Assembly: GCF_007004735.1 (NCBI RefSeq)
Contig: NZ_SSNL01000006.1
Location: 434,001 to 498,000, forward strand
Direction of reading: 5' to 3'
Source: Salinigranum halophilum
GTDB lineage: Archaea; Halobacteriota; Halobacteria; Halobacteriales; Haloferacaceae
Length of the DNA stretch: 64,000 nucleotides
In this document: positions 53,261 to 61,811 of the stretch, in pieces
Layout of the letters: the number at the start of each line of letters is the position of its first letter
Position numbering within the stretch: the first letter of the stretch is position 1
The notes under the pieces: generated by a model
Databases searched by the model: none
What the model was told of the DNA's origin: nothing
Seen by the model: the letters and a program-made list of their open reading frames with translations, nothing else
Program-made: the position numbers and the translations under genes

Positions 53261-53575
53261 GGGGAATGGAGGGGGAGCGTGTGACAGTATTCCCTCCAGA
53301 TTCAAATACGGTACTCACGGAAATAATGGTCCTGCTGTCTTGCGTTCGTTGTGAAGCGCCTTTTCCTGCGATCACGCGTTCCGCTCGACTCCCGACGGAG
53401 CACAATCGGTGTGGCTCGGTGAACAGATATCGTGGGGGAACCACGTACAATTTCACAAGGATTCGAGCACTCGTGGATGTATTTCACACGCCAGACGATA
53501 TTCCTGGGCCAGACGAAGAGGACCCGGACCTCTCTGACTGGGATTCCCCTAAAGCCGTGTTAACAAAGGGACCGA
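53261..53575. other. Stretch without a supported gene
   Basis: A plus-strand frame contains protein-like text (VDVFHTPDDIPGPDEEDPDL) but no recognisable family and no clear start. It could be a decayed gene. Confidence 0.3.
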
Positions 53576-53836
53576 TCAGGAACCAGACTCATCGTCGGAT
53601 AGATCCTCGGACGCACCGGCCGCGAACGACCGAACACGTTGCTCATGGTCGACAGAGAGGCCAGTCTCACGAGCACTCTCTAACTGCGTGTTAACGAGCC
53701 GGTTCTGCTGAGAGCCCCACTCCTCAGGTGGTTGTTCCTGTATATACTCGACCCACCGGCGGATGCCCTCAAGACGGTCCTCGCGATTCTGCTCCTGTTT
53801 CGACGCGAGTCGATCAAATTGATTTGAGTCGCTCAT
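53576..53836 (-). CDS. Small acidic helical protein, possible antitoxin or partner
   Basis: An 86-residue soluble protein: MSDSNQFDRLASKQEQNRED, with helices through RRWVEYIQEQPPEEWGSQQN and an acidic end. The start lies inside the end of the preceding gene (23-base overlap), so the two are translationally coupled. I recognise no family. Pairing of a small helical protein with a nucleotidyltransferase-like one is common in toxin-antitoxin loci, but that is inference. Confidence 0.6.
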   Translation of the reverse strand: MSDSNQFDRLASKQEQNREDRLEGIRRWVEYIQEQPPEEWGSQQNRLVNTQLESARETGLSVDHEQRVRSFAAGASEDLSDDESGS

Positions 53837-54143
53837 ACTCCTCCGTCACGTCCAGGCGCTCGACCCACTGTTCGAGTCGGTCGGTGCTAAGTGTTTCTCG
53901 GAAAAGAAGGTAGAGGTGTGCAGCGGCTTTGAAGTCCTTCTGTCCACGCAGAAAGAGTTTGTACGCGATTTGTAGCTCAAGCGGCCCGATCGGAATCGTC
54001 GCGCCCGCGACCTGAGCATCGATCGAGTTGGTTAGTGAGGCGCGATCGAACTCATCGGTCGGAAACTTCACCTCCAGGTGTGGTGTCATCTGATCGGTAG
54101 GCGCCACCCAGATGTTCGTCCCCGAGGAGAGATTTTCGTACAT
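53814..54143 (-). CDS. Protein resembling C-terminal half of an MNT-type nucleotidyltransferase
   Basis: About 109 residues from ATG 54143 (MYENLSSGTNIWVAPTDQMT); a longer frame to 54200 is poor. FPTDEFDRASLTNSID and IPIGPLELQIAYKLFLRG, then KDFKAAAHLYLLFRETL, look like the second half of nucleotidyltransferase-like proteins where the catalytic GS and DxD part should precede. That N-terminal half is missing, so it may be truncated. It overlaps the small gene at 53576-53836. Low certainty on the family. Confidence 0.45.
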   Translation of the reverse strand: MYENLSSGTNIWVAPTDQMTPHLEVKFPTDEFDRASLTNSIDAQVAGATIPIGPLELQIAYKLFLRGQKDFKAAAHLYLLFRETLSTDRLEQWVERLDVTEEYERLKSI

Positions 54144-54442
54144 CGCATAGAGGAGGCATCCTGTATGTCTATGTGGAGCCGACAGACGGCTCGATACCAT
54201 CGCAACTGCGACTCCAGGTCTTCAACGTAGTCCTCGTACGCCCGGAGCTGGCGCCGCTGTCTGTTCACCTCAGTCGCGAGGCGTTTTGCATCCCCGACTG
54301 CGCTGAGATCGACGCCAGCGGCTTCTGGGCTCTCGTCCCAGCCGATACAAGCTTTTGATCCTTGAACAGACACAGTAGAGGTGTCTGAATTCCGCTCTCG
54401 TTGTGCTCTGATTTGCTCGCTCTCTGTTCTATATCGCAACAT
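54086..54442 (-). CDS. Possible coiled-coil protein, broken end
   Basis: Codons about 45-95 (VGDAKRLATEVNRQRRQLRA, YEDYVEDLESQLRWYRAVCR) form a convincing coiled coil. The final 24 residues (SPRGRTSGWRLPIR) are antisense-looking and overlap the start of the next gene, so the frame may be shifted before its true end. The start ATG at 54442 is uncertain. Confidence 0.4.
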   Translation of the reverse strand: MLRYRTESEQIRAQRERNSDTSTVSVQGSKACIGWDESPEAAGVDLSAVGDAKRLATEVNRQRRQLRAYEDYVEDLESQLRWYRAVCRLHIDIQDASSMRCTKISPRGRTSGWRLPIR

Positions 54443-54662
54443 ACCATTTATAGAATAATCACGCCTACGCCGACAAACTAGCGTGGGTTACGCAGATTCT
54501 GCCAGTCAGCTGAACCCACAAATTGATTAGGAATCCAACTGAACCGTTGAGCAACCCGAATATGCCACGCTTAGAATCGCCATGCTGCAGCGCGAGTGGG
54601 CTTCTAGCCGATTTCTACAGAAATTCAGTTGCGAACGGTCGAAGCTCACAGAGAACACGATT

Positions 54663-55970
54663 ATGAATCGGCCAGACGCCGACCAGGAGGACAAGACCGA
54701 CGCTGAGCGGATACCCACCTTCGATGGTGTCCGATGGACCTCGTGTTCCCTTGAGGACTTCACGGACCTGTACTGGGACGAGATCGCCCCCTGCCTCGAA
54801 GCAGAGGGCATCGATCCAGCAAGCGAGAAGCCCACCCATCAATGGTTTCGGGATCACGATGCGCGGGCGTTTCTCGCAGCTCTCCGTCGTCATCACGACC
54901 GCTCGTTCGGTGAGTTCTGGAACGAGGACCTCGGGCTCGGTGACGCTGAAGCGGGCTACGCATGGGCAACAACGGACAATGCAACAATCGACGCCCTCGA
55001 GCAGTTCCTCGACCGCCGAGAGTCCCGATACAGCCTTGCGACGTCGTCCGTCGACGCGCTTCGAACACGACTGAATCTCTACGTCCGTGCCTATCGAGAG
55101 GCGAACGGGACGGACGACCTCCTTACACCGATTCATCGCGAGCAAGAGCACCCAGCCTACGAAGCCGTTGACGCGGTCTATGCCGCGTTCGACTGGTTGA
55201 ACGAGGGAGCAGAACGCGAGTACAGTGCCCAGACCCTCCAGCGTGTGCGGCGCGTCGTCGACGCCTGGTACCAACATCTGGTTGGTCGGCGAGTCGCCTC
55301 GGTGAACCCCGCAAGCGGCCTCTACGACGAATTCAAGTGGGAAGTCGAAGACTCCCCGACACCGTCGCTGTCGGCGAATCAGATTCGGAAGCTGATGCAA
55401 GCGGCGGGGACGTCCCGAGAACAACTGCTTGTCGTGGCGTTGGCCGGCTGGGGATTGCGAGCGAGTGAGGTCGCAGCACTCCACGTCTCGCAGTTCTACC
55501 GTGACGTTGCCGAAGACGACGTCCCCTTCATCACGTTCGAGAGCCGCAAAAACGGACCTGGAGAGGTGTCGCTCCTCTATGGTATCGACGTGCTCGACAC
55601 CCGAATCGACGAGCTATCGGAAGATGAGACGTGGACGGGATACTTGTTCCCCTCCTCACAGGGAAAAACGCCGTACGTGACCCGAGATACGGTCCGTAAT
55701 TGGTTCCAGAATCTCGCATCAGAAGCCGGCCTCCCCGACCGAATCGAGGGTGAGCGACCCAGTCCGCAACTCTGCCGTCGCTTCTGGTACGATACCTACA
55801 CCGCAGTCCTCGAAGGCGTCCTCGAAGGCGTCGACGAAATCGCTGCAGAGCAAGGGAGTAGCGATCCTCGGGTGGTGATGCAAAACTACCTCTCTGACTC
55901 GCGTTCTCGTCGAGTCCGACGCGAGTTCATGCGAGAACAGCTGGAGGAAGCTTTCGGGGAGAATATGTAG
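54663..55970 (+). CDS. Tyrosine recombinase (integrase/XerC-D type)
   Basis: A 435-residue protein from ATG 54663 (MNRPDADQEDKTD). The SAM-like core-binding domain lies at about 85-250. The catalytic domain at about 255-430 has LAGWGLRASEVAALHVSQF (first Arg), ESRKNGPGE (Lys), PQLCRRFWYDTY (second Arg, with QL where HxLR has His) and MQNYLSDSR (Tyr nucleophile). It would cut and rejoin DNA for resolution or integration. The missing His of HxLR may lower activity but is tolerated in some archaeal members. It precedes the ParA locus; no attachment site was found. Confidence 0.9.
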   Translation: MNRPDADQEDKTDAERIPTFDGVRWTSCSLEDFTDLYWDEIAPCLEAEGIDPASEKPTHQWFRDHDARAFLAALRRHHDRSFGEFWNEDLGLGDAEAGYAWATTDNATIDALEQFLDRRESRYSLATSSVDALRTRLNLYVRAYREANGTDDLLTPIHREQEHPAYEAVDAVYAAFDWLNEGAEREYSAQTLQRVRRVVDAWYQHLVGRRVASVNPASGLYDEFKWEVEDSPTPSLSANQIRKLMQAAGTSREQLLVVALAGWGLRASEVAALHVSQFYRDVAEDDVPFITFESRKNGPGEVSLLYGIDVLDTRIDELSEDETWTGYLFPSSQGKTPYVTRDTVRNWFQNLASEAGLPDRIEGERPSPQLCRRFWYDTYTAVLEGVLEGVDEIAAEQGSSDPRVVMQNYLSDSRSRRVRREFMREQLEEAFGENM

Positions 55971-56009
55971 CGTCAACCGCCGGGTATCTGGGCGTCGCTT
56001 CTTGGGGTG

Positions 56010-56460
56010 GTATTTGAATCAAAGATTCAATGAATCAGTGATTCATTGAGTGTATGATTCCACGAGTTACTGAATATAGGAGATCATGAGTCTACGAGTA
56101 CCTGAGTCAGCAATCACAATCGACGCGAAGATTTGAGTCCATGACTCATTGATTCATTGAATTTATGAACCACTGAGTTAGTGACTCACAACATCTGTGA
56201 GTGTGTGACGCAGTGAATCAAGGACTCTGGAACGAGAACGTTCGTATCTCGGATGAGTGAGTAACTAAGTACTAACTCAGTGAGTCACTGAATCATTGAT
56301 ATACAATCTGTGATTCCCTGAGTCTATGATTCAATGATATCGATTATGTGCCCGTATTCAGGCTCCTAACCCGTCAAAATGCGGTTTTCGATAGAATTGG
56401 TTTGAAGATGGCACAGCAAATTGTCTGACGTAAGTTTATGAATCAGTGATTCAATGATTC
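56010..56460. repeat. 8-base periodic degenerate repeat array (probable centromere/operator)
   Basis: Units of TGANTCAN (TGAATCAG, TGATTCAT, TGAGTCTA, TGACTCAT and so on) follow each other with an 8-base step from about 56016 to 56235, again from about 56252 to 56340, and at 56436-56458 right before the ParA start. A further three units follow the partner gene at 57801-57828. Such phased short repeats around a ParA operon are what ribbon-helix-helix ParB-type proteins bind as centromere and operator. Confidence 0.75.
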
Positions 56461-56464
56461 GTGC

Positions 56465-57376
56465 ATGACCGATACACCGCGTGGGTGGGGCGTCATCTCA
56501 TCGACTGGCATCCCGACCATCGCCTTCGGGAATCAGAAAGGTGGGACCGGCAAGACGACAGCGACGATCAACAGCGCGGGCGCGCTGGCGACGCGCGGCC
56601 ACGATGTCCTTGCGATCGATATCGACCCCCAGGCCGACATGACGAAGGGACTCGGACTGGGTCCAGGCGACAACAACGACCCATCGAGTCCGAAGAACGA
56701 CCTCCCAAACACGCTCGCCACTGATGACGCGAACCTCCTTGACGTCCTCGTCGACAATCCGCGCACGCACGATACCAGACTTTCAGAGATTGTGATCGAG
56801 GCCGAGGAGTACGACCACCTGAACTTCGATTTGATTCCCAGTCACAAGGATATGGGCCTCGCGCGAGACTGGATGGACGATGCGAGCGCTCGGCTCTCGC
56901 TGAAACTCGCTCTCGAAGAGATGGTCGACGAGGGATACGACTACGATTTCATTCTGATCGACTGCCCTCCCGACCTTTCAGTCCTGACCGACGCAGCGTT
57001 CATCGCGGCCCAGAACGTCTTCTTGGCTGCACAGACCCAGGCAACATCACGAGATGCGTTGGACGACCTGTGGGACCAGCTGGAATCGATAGAAGACAAC
57101 CAGCAGATCGAGATTGCAATTGTCGGGCTCTTAGCGAACATGTACCGAGATGACGGTCAATCCCAGAAGTTCCTCAACGCCTTCGATGAGTCCTTCGCGT
57201 CCATGGCTCCAATTTTCAAACTCCCGATGCGAGTGGCGATTCAACGCGCATGGGACAACGGACGCGACATCTTCGAATGGGAGGATACGAACGACCAACA
57301 GGTTGAGCGTGGTGTCTTCCTTGAGATTGCAGAGACGATGGAACGCGCGTTCGACAAGACGCAGGTGGAGGCGTAA
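56465..57376 (+). CDS. parA: ParA/Soj-type partition ATPase
   Basis: A 303-residue protein from ATG 56465. The deviant Walker A is FGNQKGGTGKTTATINSAGA, followed by AIDIDPQADMTKGLG (Walker A') and FILIDCPPDLSVLTDAAFIA (Walker B), the ParA/Soj signature. ParA moves plasmid or chromosome copies together with a DNA-bound partner. The ATG sits directly after three units of the 8-base repeat, so it is probably autoregulated through them. It is three bases from the next gene. The full-length C-terminus (ETMERAFDKTQVEA) shows the gene is complete. Confidence 0.95.
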   Translation: MTDTPRGWGVISSTGIPTIAFGNQKGGTGKTTATINSAGALATRGHDVLAIDIDPQADMTKGLGLGPGDNNDPSSPKNDLPNTLATDDANLLDVLVDNPRTHDTRLSEIVIEAEEYDHLNFDLIPSHKDMGLARDWMDDASARLSLKLALEEMVDEGYDYDFILIDCPPDLSVLTDAAFIAAQNVFLAAQTQATSRDALDDLWDQLESIEDNQQIEIAIVGLLANMYRDDGQSQKFLNAFDESFASMAPIFKLPMRVAIQRAWDNGRDIFEWEDTNDQQVERGVFLEIAETMERAFDKTQVEA

Positions 57377-57378
57377 GT

Positions 57379-57807
57379 ATGCCCCGTGGAATGGATGAGC
57401 GGTTCGAAGATCCGTCAGATGAGAGTGGAGACGATGAGACCACGGAGACGTCAGCGGAAGCCGAGGATCGTGAAACTGGATCAGACACCGAATCGCACTC
57501 AGAACAACAGCGGTCCGCTTCCACGGTCGACACAGATCCATCGAGCAGTGAGATAGAAGAAACAGACGACGAACCACTAAACATCCGCGAAGATTGGGAT
57601 TCAGCCACGATATACGTAGAACCAGAACAGAGCGAGGACATCGAGATCACATTTACTCGTTTGAAGAAGCAGTTGAAACGCGAGGACGTCACGCTGGAGA
57701 AGAACAAACATTTCTACCGCGGCGTCTTCGAGGTAGCATTCGGCGAGTATCGAGAGGAAACGAAAGAGAAGATTCGTGAACTAGCAAAACGAGACGTCGA
57801 TCAGTGA
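57379..57807 (+). CDS. ParA partner, probable centromere-binding protein
   Basis: A 142-residue protein two bases after ParA. The first 75 residues are a very acidic, disordered stretch. Residues about 85-142 (TIYVEPEQSEDIEITFTRLK, REDVTLEKNKHFYRGVFEVA, YREETKEKIRELAKRD) form a strand plus two helices, like ribbon-helix-helix DNA-binding ends. It has no canonical ParB domain. Position and repeats on both sides of the pair suggest that it binds the TGANTCAN array, as ParB-equivalents of other plasmids do. Confidence 0.72.
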   Translation: MPRGMDERFEDPSDESGDDETTETSAEAEDRETGSDTESHSEQQRSASTVDTDPSSSEIEETDDEPLNIREDWDSATIYVEPEQSEDIEITFTRLKKQLKREDVTLEKNKHFYRGVFEVAFGEYREETKEKIRELAKRDVDQ

Positions 57808-57830
57808 ATCAGTGAATCATTGAATCTCGA
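57801..57830. repeat. Three further units of the 8-base repeat
   Basis: TGAATCAG, TGAATCAT, TGAATCTC follow in an 8-base step, overlapping the stop of the ParA partner gene. They are the same units as the array at 56010-56460. Confidence 0.7.
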
Positions 57831-58218
57831 ATGTTATGAATGGCCTGGCGTTGACGAGGAACCAAGAATCAACCTCTCTCCCTTCGCAAGACAATATATA
57901 TCGCCATTCGCTATACTATCGAGTCGGTGGAGAGTAGAACTAAGTGGAGGTAGAGTTTGGAAGAGGAGGATCAAACCAGTTCTCTTGGTTCGGTCGTTCG
58001 TCGGGACTCGCGAAGACGAATTCGAAGCCGTTTACGTCCCGTGAGAGTCGTTTCATCATTCATCGTTGCTAGGGTACGCTGTTGTATGTCTTCCGCACCT
58101 CCGAAGACAGACAAACACACCCCTCGCAGCGTCACCTCCAGAACTATAGGACTCTCGACGCTCAGTGACACAGCTGACATCTTGGCGGACTCAGAAAGGG
58201 CGAGGCCGTCTCGGTCAC
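57831..58218. other. Intergenic stretch without a supported gene
   Basis: No protein-like frame was identified between the ParA partner gene and the hairpin cluster. Confidence 0.4.
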
Positions 58219-58428
58219 CGGGAGACAACGTCTCCCGAGCACACGGCGCGAAGCGCCGTGAACGTCCCCCGGCCCCGCAAGCGACGCGAGAGCGAAGCTC
58301 TCGCTAGTCCTCAGGCTCCGCCTGAAGGCACCGCAGACACAAGGAGCCTAGCGGGGTTCCCGTGAGCGGGAGCACGGAAGACGACCGATGCGAGTCTTCA
58401 GGAGCTAACGGGCGGCGACGCCGCCCGT
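58219..58428. repeat. Cluster of short-loop hairpins
   Basis: Consecutive perfect stems with three-base loops: CACGGCGC/gaa (58242-58260), GCGAGAGC/gaa (58286-58304), CAGGC/tcc (58312-58324), CGGGCGGC/gac (58409-58427), plus GGGAG with a seven-base loop (58220-58236) and a CCCG/CGGG stem near 58360. Such spacing suggests a structured RNA or the end of a mobile element. No gene lies in it. Confidence 0.6.
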
Positions 58429-58495
58429 GAACGGCCGAGGGCTTACAGGAGTCGTCACCGGCGCTGGGTGTTCTGCGTCGCCACTTGGAGAGCGG

Positions 58496-59068
58496 TTACG
58501 CGTCGAGGCGTTGGAGCAATTGCGTGACGTAGGGGCTGTTCTCCCAACTCCGATGCGGGCTGATCGTCGTGATCAGCGTTCTCGCTTCCCCGTGGCTCAT
58601 GTGGCCGTTCCGAGCGTAATCTACGATGAGCCGCGGCGTCGGGACGATCCGCGGGCCCTGCAGCACGGCGTGAATCAGTGGGAAGTTCGTCCCACCGAAC
58701 TCGTCAGTCAGAAACCCATCGACTTCGAGCGCGTTCGCGAGAATGATGCCATCGGTTTCGCCGTCGTCGAGGCCGAACATTGGCCGGGCGTCCGGCGTAT
58801 CGTCGCGTTCGTACGGGTCCTCGACTGTGTAGTGGTTGCGAGCGGCGAGGACGTTGTTCGCAGCTGCGGAGTGGATGTCTTGGTACTGCGTGATGTCACG
58901 GAGCTCTGCAACGACTTCTGGCGGCACGAACACGTCACACGAGGTGAGGAGATACTGGAAGGGATCCGGAGCCGTGTCAGTGTCGTAGGCTGCGTCGGCT
59001 CGTGGGACGGCGAGACTGACCAGCGCACTTGTGTCGGCGACGACTGTCCGCAGTCGCGGCCTGCTCAT
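58496..59068 (-). CDS. PIN-domain ribonuclease, toxin-like
   Basis: A 190-residue protein with the PIN acidic residues: VVADTSALVSLAVP (Asp), VPPEVVAELRDITQY (Glu), LDDGETDGIILANAL (Asp, Asp) and GFLTDEFG (Asp). PIN proteins cut RNA; VapC toxins are the best-known group. Its start overlaps the antitoxin-like gene upstream by four bases (ATGA). It is longer than typical VapC (about 130) and has an extra C-terminal helical part, as some haloarchaeal PIN proteins do. Confidence 0.88.
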   Translation of the reverse strand: MSRPRLRTVVADTSALVSLAVPRADAAYDTDTAPDPFQYLLTSCDVFVPPEVVAELRDITQYQDIHSAAANNVLAARNHYTVEDPYERDDTPDARPMFGLDDGETDGIILANALEVDGFLTDEFGGTNFPLIHAVLQGPRIVPTPRLIVDYARNGHMSHGEARTLITTISPHRSWENSPYVTQLLQRLDA

Positions 59069-59433
59069 CTCTCGTCGCCGTCACCAGTCTCGACCGTCGT
59101 CGCGTTGTCGCCGTAGATATCGACGTCAGTGGGTGCAGCGAGATCGAGTGGCTCGCCCTCCAGATCTGCCTTGAGTAGGCGGAGTCGTTGGGCGGTTTCA
59201 GCGCCGACCAACTGCTTGACCGTCTCGAACTCAACCTGGTCGTCGTAGTATTTCGTTGCCACCAGTTCTTGGAACGTTTCGCTGTCGGCAGTCTCTTCGA
59301 TGTACTCGCGGATCGCTTCGACGAGGAGGTCCGTCCGGTCCTTGTCGAAGAGTGCTGCAATCGCGTCGAGTCGGTCGACGAGGTACTCCGGGGACTGGAA
59401 GTGGACTCGTCGGGGCTTGTCACTCGCGCTCAT
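59065..59433 (-). CDS. Ribbon-helix-helix antitoxin paired with PIN protein
   Basis: A 122-residue protein from ATG 59433 (MSASDKPRRVHFQSPEYLVD), chosen because the operator-like boxes lie directly upstream. Residues about 7-50 (RRVHFQSPEYLVDRLDAIAA, DRTDLLVEAIREYIEE) form a ribbon-helix-helix. A longer C-terminal part probably wraps the PIN toxin. It overlaps the PIN gene by four bases, the usual antitoxin-first order. It likely binds the TGTGCA/TGCACA boxes to repress the pair. Confidence 0.85.
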   Translation of the reverse strand: MSASDKPRRVHFQSPEYLVDRLDAIAALFDKDRTDLLVEAIREYIEETADSETFQELVATKYYDDQVEFETVKQLVGAETAQRLRLLKADLEGEPLDLAAPTDVDIYGDNATTVETGDGDER

Positions 59434-59437
59434 TCTA

Positions 59438-59454
59438 TGTGCAAGTTCTGCACA
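59438..59454. promoter_or_regulatory. Inverted repeat before antitoxin start
   Basis: TGTGCA and TGCACA arms separated by AGTTC, four bases before the antitoxin ATG. More TGCACA boxes occur at about 59480-59498. They are a likely autoregulatory operator of the pair. Confidence 0.55.
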
Positions 59455-59735
59455 CAGCCCGATAACGATTCCGGTGCATGCACATGGCTTGCACATCGGT
59501 GAGGAACACTGTTTGAACGGGCTGGTCAAAGACTGCTGCAACACGACTTCACGCACCACATGCTCGCCAAGATCTTGCAAGCCGCACATGCATTCCGGAC
59601 CACCCTCATGTGCTGATAGACGGTCTATCTGTAGACATTTCATTCTTCCCAGACGATATCTGTAATCAGTATTACCCATTCGTGACAATATTTAGACTGG
59701 TTTTATACGCGATGGCATTGTATTCCCAATATTAC

Positions 59736-61689
59736 ATGATTGAATATGATAGTACTGCCGAAGGACCGGAAAACGAGAGTCGGTTGCGCGCAAGTCAAAG
59801 TGGGAACGTTCAGCGAGACAATCGCAGGGCTCGAGTGATTTCTCGTCGAACACTTCTTCTCGGGTCTGCAGGCACGGCACTGGCTGGACTTGCCGGTTGC
59901 AACCGATTACCAATAGACGAATTCGCTGACACGAGATTCTCACCTCAACCACCCCCCACGAGTCCAACGCCGATTACGGAGACGCCGGTGACTTCCAACG
60001 ACGTAGTGCCTGAAGACTTCGAAGACGGGTGTGGAAAGGTCGGTCCCGGAGAGACAGTTGCGGGGACTCGAGAGGGCATCGAATTTCGGATCAGCCCAAT
60101 TGGTGACCAGCCTACAGCCACAGCGAAGGGTGCTCCTGACGTCGCGCTTGAATCGGTGGAACCACCAATAATCGGGCGTTCGAGACGGATCGCGGCTCTG
60201 GATGGTTTGCAACTGTCAACTCCTGTTACGCTTCAAACACGGCAGTCTGATGCCTGTACACAGGAAACGAAACAGGCTGTTCGGAAGTCAGCACGGACAT
60301 TGACATTAGTTCCTGAATCCTCACGAATCTATCCTGGGGCACTAGTAAGGCTCGACTCGGTTTGGAAGGGCCAGATGCAACCGGTGATAGGTGACCGGGC
60401 TCCGATTCGAATCTCTATCTCGCTCCCAGCAACGCAGTTTGAAGGCTCCGCAGTGCGTGTCGTCTCGTCCCCCTCGCTGTCTGCAGTTCGAGACGCGGTA
60501 AACGACCTATTACGAACAGTAATCGGTGGGACGGCCACGAGAGCCGATGTGACCTACGACATGCACTCGGTGTACGATTGGCGTCAAGGACACGTCGATA
60601 TCGGAGCTCACTTCGATGGTTTCGTTTACGACTTTGGATTCGATTTTGAAGCCGAAAAAGAGGGAGAGAGATCCAAGGTGGTCGTGGTTTTCAGACAGAA
60701 TTATTTCACCGTTGATGTCGATATCCCGAACGCGTTCTTTGCAGACGGTCGCAACCCGTCGCGGCAGGACGCGATCGTATCAAGTGTGACCTATGGACGG
60801 TTACTCCTCTTTTCTGCCGAATCTGATGCTTCAGAAGAGCGTACCAAGGCCGCGCTCAATGCAGCGTTGCTTGGTCTCGGTCGTGCGTCAGCTGGCGGTG
60901 GACATGAGGAAGTCATACGGGAAATGACGCTCCGTGTGAGGGCGTTGGGCGGACTCAGGATCAGCAGCAACCGAAACAATCAGGAACGGAGTTGAAGGCA
61001 TTAACACGTATCTCTCTGAAGGGGCCGAATACTCCGCCACAAGCCCAGCATTTCCGCTTTCGTATCAATTGACCTACTTGAGTGATTTTTCAATCGCAGA
61101 AGTGCAAATGCGTACTGAATACACTCGACAAGTCTGTCACGGTCAGCGTGTCTTACTTCGAGATGTCACGCTTACTGGCATCGATACCTATGACGGATTC
61201 TTAAATCGGGGGTATGGTCTCGAATTATACGGTCTCATAACCGCCGAGGCGGTTGGGGGGACGTTCGTCGGGTCCGAGGAACCTCCAACGTCGACCGAGT
61301 CTCCGACAGACAGTACGAGTACTCCACAGGCTACCGAAGTCGTCGAGGCGACCCAAGAACCATCGACCAGTTCAGAAATCGTCCTCTGGCGTGTGCCCGC
61401 AGGTGCCTCTGAGATGATCTTGCTAACTGAAGAAAACCCATACACCCTCTCGTTAGGTACCATATTCGAGTTCCCAGTACCAGAGGGCTTACCGTCACCA
61501 ACGTCTGGACTCCGCCTCAGTGTCGAACTCACTGATTATGATGGCGGTAGCGATGATTTCATCGGACGCGATGAGGTGTTTATCGAACTGTTTGAAATAC
61601 TATCCAGTACTGATGATTCGCTAACGTATTCGATAGAACTCTCCGAAAACAATCGTGTTCGAGTAGAGTTTACTATCGAACGGCTCTGA
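59736..61689 (+). pseudogene. Cholesterol-dependent-cytolysin-like Tat lipoprotein, one frameshift
   Basis: ATG 59736 is chosen because TTTTATA lies 29 bases upstream. The N-terminus has a Tat motif and lipobox (ISRRTLLLGSAG, LAGLAGC). The body matches thiol-activated cytolysins: SSRIYPGALVRLDSVWKGQM, ISISLPATQFEGSAVRV, RADVTYDMHSVYDW, VFRQNYFTVDVDIPNAFF, VSSVTYGRLLLFSAES, VRALGG. A stop at 60995 follows one lost base near 60985. The next frame continues the family: GINTYLSEGAEYSATSPAF, LSYQLTYL and MRTEYTRQVC to the end at 61689. The C-terminus (ELYGLITAEAVGG, then two strand-rich segments) does not show the membrane-recognition domain 4 motif. If repaired it would be a surface-anchored pore-former-like protein. 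Confidence 0.8.
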
Positions 61690-61811
61690 GAGCACTCGAT
61701 GGTGTTTGACCCGTTCTGCTCACCAATTCGTTCTACAGACCACCTCGAAGTGCCACGCCTGCATGGACGGTAGCGATATCTCGAGACTCACTTGAAGCCG
61801 TTCGCAAGCGT

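Noticed and set aside
54615..55484. 289-codon minus-strand frame
   Set aside because: Antisense to the integrase; composition is unlike protein and catalytic motifs are on the plus strand.
56010..56460. CRISPR array
   Set aside because: Units are 8 bases, degenerate and contiguous without spacers.
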